Shown one piece after another: positions 12,926 through 22,830 of a stretch of 64,000 nt of DNA. Origin of the DNA: Epiperipatus broadwayi (taxonomy: Eukaryota > Onychophora > Udeonychophora > Euonychophora > Peripatidae); NCBI GenBank assembly GCA_028023455.1, contig JAQFVV010000031.1:1798001-1862000 (forward strand), given 5' to 3'. The notes under the pieces were generated by a model, which made no database searches, was not told the origin of the DNA, and worked only from the letters and a program-made list of their open reading frames with translations. Each line of letters opens with the position of its first letter. The first letter of the stretch is position 1. Both the position numbers and the translations under genes were made by a program.

Positions 12926-14973
12926 GCAGTATCTACAAATGCAAACCAGTTTATTTTTATGTGGTTGGGTTTCCTGGGTAACATAGATGAGGGTCTAGCA
13001 ATTTTCATGGTAATGTGGTAATTATCTGTGAGGTCCACATGTGTGCTGGCTTTATTTTCATATTGTTTTCTTGTCAGGCTTAGGTTATGATAATTTTTGG
13101 AGCATGGAAAACTAAAGCTCTTTAACATGGTTGTGAATAAATGGACTGTTGTGGTTTTGCACTTGGAAACTTTGTGCTGGTATTACAGTCGACAGACACT
13201 GGTCATGGTTGAGTGTATTTGTTGTTTAAGGGAAGTAGGTGTAGATTGATCTATGGAGTCAGGTAACTGGCATTTAGTTTGCATGATGGTATGACTGTTT
13301 ATTACAGAGTCTATGTCCAGCAACAACAGGTCAACCACATCTGTTTTTGTTTTTTTAAGTTTGAGTCTTTGGGAGGAGGCATCCAGGCTTTTTTTTTGTT
13401 TTATTAGAAGTGTGTGGGAGAGATGGCCGGTATAGGTGGTAAACATGGAGATTTTTATCCATGATATGTGTTGAGATTTTATTATAAATAGTCTGGTCAT
13501 TATCATGTGTATGATTATAAATAAGAGCTTCTGGGGCAGTATTAACTTTATTTGAGACAATGTTGGCTTCATTTTTATATTGGACTATTTCCATCATATA
13601 CTATGTGTGTTGAATGTCTTTAGAAAGGTTTAATTTTAGTTAAATATTTGGAATATTTAACTAAAATTAAACTTTTCTAAAGACATTCAACACACATATT
13701 AGATGATGGAAATAGTCCAATATAAAAATACAGCTAGAACACCATCATCACAAACCTTCAGAAAAACACAATGTTGGCACTGGAGAAAATTTTGGAAACA
13801 ATATTATTTGAGTCAGGAGTTGTTTGTATATCAGTTAAATAGGCAATGATAATTATCATTATTTGCCTCGTGGAGTGCCAAATCAGTAGGTGGTGGAGTA
13901 ATATTGATGGTGGATGAGTATATAGGATAGGCAGTATGTTCATGGATAAACTCTTGGCTATTTATGGATGTAAACATGGAAAGATTTTCTATTGCCTGTT
14001 TTTGTTGACTTGAAGATTTAGGTGATCATCTGGTTTCTCTGAAAGTGAAGTTTAATGGATATTAATACATTGCATTGCTAAATGACCTTAGTAGTGACAG
14101 GAGTAGCACTGGGATTTCAATCCTCTGATATATAGGCATAGGGTAGCTTCTTGATCAAGAGATTTTTATGTTTGAATCGATGTCATAGTGCAGTTGTAAT
14201 TTGAAATCATAGCTGTTACTAGGGATGGGTATAGGGGTATCCTTTAAATATATGGGGTGAAAAGCCATAACTTTGCAAATGGTTGCATCATATGCTGGAA
14301 ATCTTGAAGAGTGTATCCCAAGTAGAGGTTTTTGAGTATGCCTATGATATATTTATAGTGATTTGGATCCACTGTAATTAAGGCAAAGTTTCCAAGTGTT
14401 TTATTTGCATTTGAAATGGGTCTCTGTGTGGTCTAAAAGAACTCGATTATCAAATACCTGGAATTTGGATGACCAGCAATACATGCAATGATATTCCACA
14501 GCCCATACAAAGATATTGCATTAAATAGTAAATTGTCTAAGAAATTTATATAAAGAAATGTTGATGTCCATGGCAAATATAATTATGGAGCTAGTAGAAA
14601 AAAATATTTTAAAAGTTGCAAATAATTTTAGTAGGATCAAATTGTTGAATTTTTCATTGGTTATCATAAGAGCATCTGTGTTCCCAAACTGTAGAGGGGG
14701 GACATTGTGCTTCTTGGATATTGAGGTCCAGTTGTCTGATGTCACTAGGGGTGGTTTTTCTATATCTTGGAGCTGACTTGGAAATAGTTGACATATTGTT
14801 ATTTTTGGTATTAATTTTAGTAACATTAGCATATATTGTATTATCTTTGATCTTTGGAATTCAGTGTTAGTGATATTAGAAGTGGTTGAAATATTACTTG
14901 ATAGCTCAGTCGCCATATTAATCATCAAATTATCGTTAGACAAATTATTTATTTTGTAAATTTTGAATGCCAA
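12926..14973 (-). pseudogene. decayed coding region of unknown identity
   Basis: On the minus strand, consecutive open stretches (14973-14521, 13943-13758, 13597-13355 with 13572-13183, and 13128-12910) carry Ser/Thr/Asn/Pro-rich, non-repetitive protein text, and the base composition is richer in G+C than the surroundings. The first starts with a Met at 14973 and holds PPLVTSDNWTSI. Just after its stop, near 14480-14400, the same strand reads a zinc-finger-like CMYC ... LLDHTETHFKC pattern. Later pieces include KTDVVDLLLLDIDSVINS and STHVDLTDNYHITMKIARP. Frames shift several times, and a long palindrome disrupts the middle (13571-13729). I do not recognise the protein. It may be the first ORF or gag-like protein of a retroelement, or a dead host gene. 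Confidence 0.45.
13571..13729. repeat. near-perfect 159-bp palindrome with no spacer
   Basis: The left arm (13571-13649) and right arm (13651-13729) are reverse complements with only about four mismatches, and the centre at about 13650 leaves essentially no loop. The left arm is continuous with the minus-strand coding text around it (EIVQYKNEANIVSN), so the right arm looks like an inverted duplication of it rather than a separate terminal-repeat element. Confidence 0.85.
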
Positions 14974-15112
14974 ATTTAAACAAATTTAATAAATGAGGTA
15001 TAAAGCAATTGAAGACAAAATTTTGTAATAAAAGATAAGAATTTTATATTGTCAAATGAAAGCTTTAAGTGAATTTTAAGCAAACAAAACTGGAGCTTTT
15101 TAGTCGATTGAA

Positions 15113-15240
15113 CAATTATTATTATTATCATTATCATTATTACTACTTAATATGGACAGTTTTTTTTTTTTATTAAATTGTGTCATAGGTAAGTAAATAC
15201 ATGTTTAAAATGTTTGTACAGTATTGTATATATATATGTG
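15113..15240 (-). mobile_element. 3' end of a retroelement with trinucleotide tail
   Basis: On the minus strand the sequence runs from a tttaaacatg block through an A-run (15160-15171) to a tail of AATAATGATAATGAT repeats at 15113-15150. This resembles the 3' end of the LINE at 12250-12382, which also has a ttttaaacatgtctgta block and an ATT/ATC tail. Only non-coding sequence is present, so the assignment rests on this resemblance. Confidence 0.35.
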
Positions 15241-15479
15241 CAAGTGTTTAAAATATAAGTGGACTATAATCTATAGAATTCAGCATCTGAAAGAAAACAA
15301 ATGGTTGGATATTTTGTTTGGAAAATATTAATTCTTATAAAAATGTAATAATGGTAGAAGCTGCGGATATCCAATATAAGAGGGGGGGGGGTTAATAAAA
15401 TTATTATATTTGTTGGGATCCCACATCAAAAAACTAAGCAGAGAAGAGACTTGAATTTTTTTAAAAATATATTATTTGA

Positions 15480-16095
15480 TTGGAGAGATAAATAAATGCC
15501 TACCAACACATTCCTATTCTACAAAAGGTAAATAGCCCAAATAGGCCCCATCTGCACAAACTTCAAAAGACAAGAAAAAACATTTAATCACATTATTCTC
15601 AACTGCACTAGTCTGGGTAATATCTGAAAAATTATCTATGAAACTCAAAAATTGATTACTACAAAATCCTCTCACTTAAATATTGCCTTAAAACCAAAAA
15701 AATTGCAGTAATAAGACTCAATTCTTTTAACTTATGCCATATGAACAGTTAGGTGTATGAAATATTTCACTACTCCACACATGAATGAAGATACCTATTT
15801 CATTTAAAAACTAACCCAAATGAGGAATAGATCAATTGCTTACATCAAAACTTCGATATGAAGATATCTGGAACCTATTCACAGTTCCACAAATACCTAA
15901 GACTTAAAACCCCAAACTCAATCTCATCAAAAAAACCACTCTAAACCAAGATGTACACAACAAGCAACAAGCTTCACTCAGGATTGATATGTAAGATGAA
16001 CAACCTTTCGTCATAACAATATAACACCCTTTACTTAACACCATCTTTTTCTACATGTAATTAAATTATTAAATAAATTTATATTTGAAAAAAAA
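15480..16095 (+). pseudogene. C-terminal fragment of a LINE
   Basis: The plus strand reads MPTNTFLFYKR then a cysteine/histidine zinc-knuckle-like pattern, C ... FNHIILNC, followed by roughly 100 decayed codons and an A-run at 16088-16098. The C-x-H-x-C end and its position before the tail match the C-terminus of the LINE at 28508-28690 (TLEHFLIDC), so this is probably a 5'-truncated copy of that family. Stops interrupt it. Confidence 0.5.
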
Positions 16096-16599
16096 AAAAG
16101 TATTTAGAATATTATATAGGTAAATTGATAAACAAAAGCATTGTTTAATTCTTGAATAATTATCATAAACTTTAATTTTTTTGCCTACAGTTTTACTTCT
16201 TTCTTTCTCTTTTACTGACATATTTTTTATTTATCAGTTTTTAAAAGTTTAACATTATTTATACTATGTTGCATATCAAGCAATTTACTTGTAAAAATTA
16301 ATCAATTACAAAACATATATTCAAATTATGTAACAGTTATAATTTCATTTATATTTCTTACAACAGAAATTTCATAGTAAACATGATTTGGTAAAGTTGT
16401 TTAATCTGTTAATGACTGTGATTATACTAATCTATATAATTTCAAATATCTTTGTATGTATGACAAGTAATTAAAATAATTGTTAATATTAGTAGATCCT
16501 TTTCACTTTTTTCTACTCTAGTGATATATGTTGTAATCAAGAGAAATTAATTAGTGGTTAACAGATGTAATTTATACTAAAGTATTTTATACTAATGTG
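16096..16599. other. AT-rich spacer
   Basis: No family or RNA gene recognised between the two LINE fragments. Confidence 0.4.
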
Positions 16600-17040
16600 T
16601 TTTACCAGTTCTTACTTATGAATCTGAGACTTGGACACTTAATAGAAGAGCAATACAGAAACTTCAGACCACTCAAAGAAGTATGGTGGGATGCATGTTG
16701 GGAATAACAAGAAGAGATTGAAAATGCAATGTATGGGTAAGAGAACAAACAGGTGTTACTGACCTCATTGAAAAAATTAAAAGACTGAAGTGGAGTTGGG
16801 CTGGATATGTTGCTAGAAGAGATGATAATAGTGAACAATTGAAATCTTAAATGGGATGCCAAGAGATTGTAAAAGACCCAGAAAGAGACCACATGTGAGA
16901 CGGATGGATGAAATAAAAAAATGTGCAGGGTGATGTGGAGAAGAGAAGCTAAAGATTGGAGAAAGATGGATTAAACTTGTAGAGACATTCATCCTGCAGT
17001 AGATTGATAATGGCTGATGTTGATGATGAAATTGAAAGAA
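16600..17040 (+). pseudogene. 3' end of an RTE-like LINE
   Basis: The plus strand encodes the conserved C-terminal block of RTE-type LINEs: TYESETWTLNRRAIQKLQ, then SMVGCMLGITRRD, TGVTDLIEKIK and LKWSWAGYVARRDD, followed by the GRPRKR-like charged tail. Only a few stops interrupt it (near 16720 and 16848), so this is the best preserved copy of the family in the window. It ends with gatgttgatgatgaaa near 17025, the short GAT-rich tail seen in the other copies. A 5'-truncated insertion. The opposite-strand frame at 16602-16892 is its shadow. Confidence 0.85.
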
Positions 17041-17439
17041 GCAAGTGATGATGTATTTATATTAAGATTTTTTGGTTTGCTGTATAGTTTTATATTGTGA
17101 TAACATTTGGAACATAATTTTAAACTAATTAAATCTGATTTTTATTATTATTATAATTAACTGAATAGGAAGTAACCAAAGCTTCCAATGAGCTTATATC
17201 ACGTTTGCAATCCTATCACAATCATCCGGTAGCCCAGAAATCAGACCAACTTCTCACATCATAAATACTTTAGAAATATATTCTTTGTCAAACAATCCAT
17301 ATAAGACATGTTACAATTTAACTTCACATACACATTATTTCTAGAAAAACCTCAAATTTAATTTATTTATTTTTAATAATTTTTTTTAAATACACTTCGA
17401 TTACATATTCCTAAACATATGACCAAAGATATGTGAAAA

Positions 17440-17512
17440 AGATAAAGATCCCCAAGATGTGTATTTTGTGCTGAACCAGCACTCATCAGATGGCCCAGAT
17501 CACAATCTCTTA
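17440..17512 (-). ncRNA. hammerhead ribozyme copy, core damaged
   Basis: On the minus strand the conserved CTGATGA (17489-17483) is followed by a perfect stem II hairpin at 17482-17468 (gtgctg/cagcac, loop gtt). The next core block should be GAAA but reads AAAA, a G-to-A change at 17467 that should abolish catalysis. Stem I outer strands can still pair (GATC with GATC). The flanks match the copy at 22774-22830 (gagattgtgayctggg), so both come from one repeat subfamily. Confidence 0.7.
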
Positions 17513-17549
17513 CACATATCTTCATATTTGTTCAGTATATATACATCAA

Positions 17550-18297
17550 ATTACTATAGGTTAATTGATAGGTTTCAAATATTGCTATAATTGTATTTTG
17601 ATCTTTTATGTATATTATTCTGTTTATATTTTTATGATCACTCTAATTTACTTTATCTAATAACATTTTTCTCAGTTATGTATGTTCAGGGGTCATTAGG
17701 ATATAAATTCTAATAACAATTGAATGGTTTATTGTAAAAAGGCTTGAACATAAATAACAGACATCAGTCAAACACCACAGATCATCTGCTCCAGAAACTG
17801 CCATTCTACCATTCACTAAACCATGCAGAACTAATTCTAATAAATTTATGAAAATTATAACATGAAAAAACATGATTGCATATATCATCATTAATTATTT
17901 ATCAAAAATCTTTTTTTCCCTTTTTTGACTTCCTTTAATTATTTATATCTATTTCTTTCTTAAAACCATCAATCAATTTCTTTTTTCTACCTATCTTCAA
18001 TCATCCATAATCTTTTTCAATACATCTTTTATAATTTATTTCCTCAAAGTTCAATCCTAAACCAATTCCTTTTCTTAATTTCATTTATAAATATTCTCTT
18101 CATTATTTATATGCAGAGTTGATATTCTTCAGCAGGTATGCACAGATACAGCTGTACCCATTGTTAAAAATTTTAAAGTTTAAATCTCACAATAATAAAT
18201 TGATTATGTCACTCTTTTCAAAAAATAAATAAATTTGTAAATAAAAACCAAAAATATATGTTTTATATTTAATTATGTTATAATTTAGTTAGTTTAG
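17550..18297. other. AT-rich spacer
   Basis: No coding family seen. The minus-strand frame at 17676-17891 has no motif I recognise and its composition matches its surroundings. Confidence 0.35.
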
Positions 18298-19845
18298 ATG
18301 TGATGTGATGCATTATGGCTTCTCCTTTATTGAAATCAGAAATCTCTAGCCCTTATACCCAGAGAAATCTGTTAGTTATACTTTCTCTTCCCTTTCTATT
18401 CTCCACCTAAGTTTTTCCCATGTTCTTTTCTATCCTGTTTCATCCCATTTTTACAATATCATCTTTGTCCACTCTATGGCCTTTATATGTAAATCCCTCT
18501 TATTTTTTTCCAAACCCAGTATAAAAACCAAGAACCCACTTTCTGTATAATCACTTTGTTTATATTTAGTCTCCACAACTTCATTATTTGTACCCTTTCA
18601 GCTTGTAAGCATTTACATTCAATTAGCAAATGCCTAATATTTTCCATGCCTTCCTTATATAACTTGCAGACTAAATTACTCACATTTCTCCATTTATGTG
18701 TGTATTCCCTTGTTGCTAATGATCCTGGTCAAGCCTTAAAAAGTAAACTATTTTCCTTGCTATTATTGTAAATTAACTCACATTCAATATTCTGTTTATT
18801 CCTATATATATATTTAAACTTTTTATTATTCATACTAGTTCTCCATCTCTCCAACTTCTTATATTTTATTAATGCATCTATTCTTCTATGCCATTCCTTG
18901 CAAGTATAATATGTAACCATTCTCTTAACACAATCATTCCACTTTTTGTACAAATATACTGATATAAAATCTTTATCCAAATCTTCTGCATACCACATTA
19001 TTTTTCTCATCTATCTTGTTTGCCCTTTACTTGCAACCCAATTAAATACTATTTTGGCTATTCTCTTATTATCTATAAATTGCAATCTACTAAACACTTT
19101 CATTTTACTTTGTACATTTCTCATATAAAACTTGACCATCCCATTTCTCCTTGAATTGTCTTCTTTGCCATCCAAGTCTTCCTACTTCTCTTTGTATTTT
19201 TTCTAAGTAATCTAACACTCCTTTATTAACACTTAATGCATTATTACCATAAATTAAACTTGCTATTGTTACTCCCTTCCATACAATTCTTACTACATCT
19301 ATTACATAAAAACACCATTAATTTATCAGTCCCTTTCTTTTCTTTACTTCATTTATCAACTTTTGCCAAGCAATTTCTCTAATTACTTAAGATGATTCCC
19401 AAATAGTTGTACCTATTCACCACATTTAACTTTATATCTTTAATAAAAATTCTTTCTCTTCTCTTTCCCAGCATTTATCATCATTACTTTTGCTTTTTCT
19501 TCACTAAATTTAATCCCCATCTCTTTACCCACACTTGAACACTCTTCAGCATGATTTCAATATCTTTCCTACTTTCTGTGCACAAGAAGATATCATTAGC
19601 AAATAAAAGACCTGATAGTGTATACACTCCCTTGCCATGTATTAATGGTATCTCTACCCCTCTTCCTAGTCTTTCTATTGCTCTCTCCATTTCGCTCAAA
19701 TATAAAAAAAACAAAATAGGTGATAGAGGGTGTCCTTATCTTAGTCCCACCCCATTTTTAAATTCAACTGATTCTATATTTCCTAAATTATACCTGTCAA
19801 TTTCAATCATGCTGTTATTTGGGATGTGTCAAAATAAGTGTTAGC
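18298..19845 (-). pseudogene. 3' half of a LINE reverse transcriptase
   Basis: Minus-strand frames give the second half of a non-LTR RT. Near 19820-19690 is the GxxQGxPLSPILF block (LSPILFFLYLSEME). At about 19600 is GLLFANDIFL, with the catalytic YADD changed to FAND, followed by GLNLVKKK. At 19010-18729 is the thumb/C-terminal region with LLFKA. At 18683-18483 is a C-x2-C ... HLLIECKC zinc-knuckle, followed by a 3' non-coding end to 18298 (catcacatc end). Several stops separate the pieces. Second-site changes in the YADD motif and truncation show it is dead. Its 3' end recurs at 2470-2697 and 56413-56510. The clade is uncertain. Confidence 0.75.
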
Positions 19846-20037
19846 TAAGAAATAACATTATTTTGTTGTCTCAATAAAACTGAAAATAATATTAATATAG
19901 TAAATATTATTTATTTACCTCCTACTTCTTTTTTTAGGGTACCTGGTGTTAGACATTTTGAATATCACCCTTGTTTATATGTGTATGTAAAGAGAACGTA
20001 ACAGCATAAATGAATATATATATATATGTATAGCAAT

Positions 20038-20121
20038 AACAGATTTAGTTGTTTTTTTCATATGTCATAGCATAGGCTGTGCTGACCACTCGACCACCAA
20101 CGCTTGACAACAGATTTAGTT
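20038..20121 (-). mobile_element. tRNA-Gly-type SINE, internally deleted, with 13-bp target duplication
   Basis: The minus strand starts tcaagcgttggtggtcgag (tRNA-like 5' end and box A) and then jumps to the 3' part, ctatgacatatgaaaaaaa; the anticodon arm and box B are deleted. It is flanked by an exact 13-bp duplication, aacagatttagtt, at 20038-20050 and 20109-20121, which fixes the element at 20051-20108. Same family as the copies at 32887-32986, 39846-39956, 40985-41092 and 53497-53600. Confidence 0.85.
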
Positions 20122-22312
20122 TTTACATTTAAATCACAGGCTTAACATATTTTTCGTTACATAAATTTCTTATTAAAAATTTAGATTTGCTTTTCTCTGG
20201 AACGCAAGTCGCCCTCATGTATTGTATGTGATTGACTATTTAATAAGTTTTGTTTGTTATTATTACTTTTATAAGTATAAAAACAATAATGACATATGTA
20301 TATGTGAAGACACATATGCGGATATGCCTACCTACTATTACCTGTCAAGAATTATGTAACAACACTTATTAGTGACAAAGCAATTAAATATTCTGCTGCC
20401 TTTATAAAATTAATAATATCTTATGAGTAATTCATAAGGAAGTTAGTTACTCCTGTTAGATTTTCCAAGTTTTCCTTGAAAATAATTCTTGCGTAATAAA
20501 GGCATAAGATATTTAATTACTAGGAAGAAACGTTTAGAATAATGATATACAGAAAACAGGAATTTATGTTAATAAATATTACAAACGGTTTTCCAATCCC
20601 CTTTTTTTTTCGGTCATTGATGCTTAGTTATTTTTTTCATTTTTGATAATTAAAATTAATATATATAAATATTTAGCTACTCTTAACATAAATGGTGGCA
20701 TGAATGGAAAAGCACTAAAACTTTCATTTATCCGGTATTATGAAGTCTGTCTTTCCCTTCATCGTTCCTATTTGGAGGCTGTTAAAAAGATCTTTGTGTA
20801 AGTGTTTTACCTTTACTTGCATATGTATCATATCCATAAATTATGTTGCTTTTACAATTAAAAAACAAACAGTACAAAAATTATACAAATGCCAATCACT
20901 TGTGAACTCTCACCTCTTTCACAATATATCTACTCTTAGCTCAATAGTTTTACTCGTGTTTAAGGAGAAATGTATAAAAAAATTTCACAATTATTTTTAA
21001 AAAATATTTTATATATTATAATTTCATAATACATCATTTAATAAATACATGTATATTTCATCTATTTAATTTTACAAATTATTAAATTAACTTTGGTTTA
21101 GAACTATTATATTTTGCTGATTGTTTTATTTGGAATGTATTCTAAAGTCTTAGAAAAAGTGTACATTATTTTTAAAAATGTTTTGGTTATTTACAAACGA
21201 TTTTATAAATCAATTATATTTTACATTTTAAAATACAGTAATAGTAACTTTATAAAATTACAATTTGTTTTAATATGGGATCATCTGAAGTACAAATTTA
21301 TCTGAATCAATTAGTTTTAAAAAAATGATGCTATATTTTTTGAGCAGATCGGATCAAAATATGATATTTTAATGTTTATAGAAAATTGACATGTGTGAGT
21401 ATGAAAAAGTGAAGACGAAAAGAGTCAATAAAAATATATTTATTGTTTTATTATTACAATATTAAAACATTCGTCTTTAATTTGTGAAACAATAATGCAA
21501 AGGTTTATTAAAGTTTATGATATATACTTAAAATTGAGATGCATAAATAAATTGTGTTAAAAGGCCAGTAACCAATGGTAAATAAACGACTTCATTTTTT
21601 ATTACAAAAATATATTAATATATATATGGTCTTAAGAAAAATAAAAAAATAATAAAACCCACAAATAAATTATATATGAATATGCAAATAAGACCAAAAA
21701 TATAAATATGTATAACGAATAAAAAACAAAACAACAATTTAAATATATGACAGTTACCATTACTTAATAGCAGCTTGTTATTTTTGTTGGAGTCAGAAAA
21801 TTAATTTACTATGACATATCTACACCGATGGTCTAGGAACAATGAAATCTTTTCTTGATTTATCAGATCGCTAATGCAATTTTATTTGTAATAAATCTTT
21901 ATCTATGTCACTGGGTCATGCTTAATACACCCAAAAATATTTTCTAATAATTAAACCGTTATGAAAAATCCCCCTTACCAAATGGAATATGGTACAGCAA
22001 CTCTTTTAAGTTGCAGCCATTTTATCACCAATATAATATCCATTGATTCATTATCTTGCATAATCTGGTATAAAGAAATAACAGCTTTTTGCTTAAGTAT
22101 CATTTATAGTAAGCTTAAAAGCAATACATCTTTTGTTGTCTAACAAAGACAATTTATAAGTAGTACTATATAAATTCAAATAATATCCAAGTACTTTTGA
22201 CACATGTCCTTTTCAAGGCAATTATACTAAAGAACATAGTCAATTAATATCTAAGTAACCTAGCATGAAGATTAGAAACAAGTAATTGGAAGCTTTGTCT
22301 ATTTTGCATTAA
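20122..22312. other. AT-rich DNA without recognisable gene
   Basis: No protein family or structured RNA recognised. The small frames at 20740-21000, 21114-21305 and 21961-22143 lack motifs. AT dinucleotide tracts occur near 21608-21626. Confidence 0.4.
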
Positions 22313-22574
22313 TTGCATATTGTGATCTGTTATTTAAATACAATTTTACATTTCTTATCACGTGACTGATACATTAAAATATTAAACTTTTGAGAAATAC
22401 AAATATGATCAGTTACACTTTGATGTACATTAAATGCTGAGTAAACCATTTGATCCTCAATTGCTTTCTTATATGCATAATTGTGCTTTGTAAATGATAT
22501 TCCATATTATTCTTCACATGATAAGAAATGTGAAATTAAGAAATTGTATTTCATTAAAAGATCACAAAATGCAT
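22313..22574. mobile_element. inverted-repeat (MITE-like) element, about 260 bp
   Basis: Arms of about 50 bases at 22313-22366 and 22511-22574 are imperfect reverse complements. Outer ends are tgcatattgtgatct and tgcattttgtgatct, and the inner part is acatttcttatcacgtga against acatttcttatcatgtga. The central 145 bases are unique and non-coding. I do not see a convincing target duplication. Likely a non-autonomous DNA element. Confidence 0.6.
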
Positions 22575-22773
22575 AGACTATTTTTTGAATTAGTTGTTTC
22601 TGATCTTCACACTAGTTTTTTTAAATATTTATTGAGTATATTCTTTAGTTTAGTTACCTTGATAAGGATACACAAGTGTAAAGTGCTTGGAGATTTTTAT
22701 AGATATAATAAATATCTCCATACTTCCCCATTCTTTTCAAATACATATAAATAAAGATATAATAAAAGACAAA

Positions 22774-22830
22774 TGACACCCAAGATGCATTTCGTGCTGA
22801 ACCAGCACTCATCAGTTGCCCAGGTCACAA
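22774..22830 (-). ncRNA. hammerhead ribozyme, all core nucleotides present
   Basis: On the minus strand: stem I 5' strand with TGAC and CAA (22827-22816), CTGATGA (22815-22809), a six-pair stem II hairpin with loop gtt (22808-22794), GAA (22793-22791), the self-complementary stem III atgcat (22790-22785), then C at the cleavage position (22784), and stem I 3' strand TTG ... GTCA (22783-22774). Stem I pairs as CAA/TTG, an internal mismatch loop, then TGAC/GTCA. This is a type I hammerhead with a minimal stem III, the form known from Penelope-like elements and small circular retrozyme RNAs. Activity is inferred, not shown. Confidence 0.8.
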
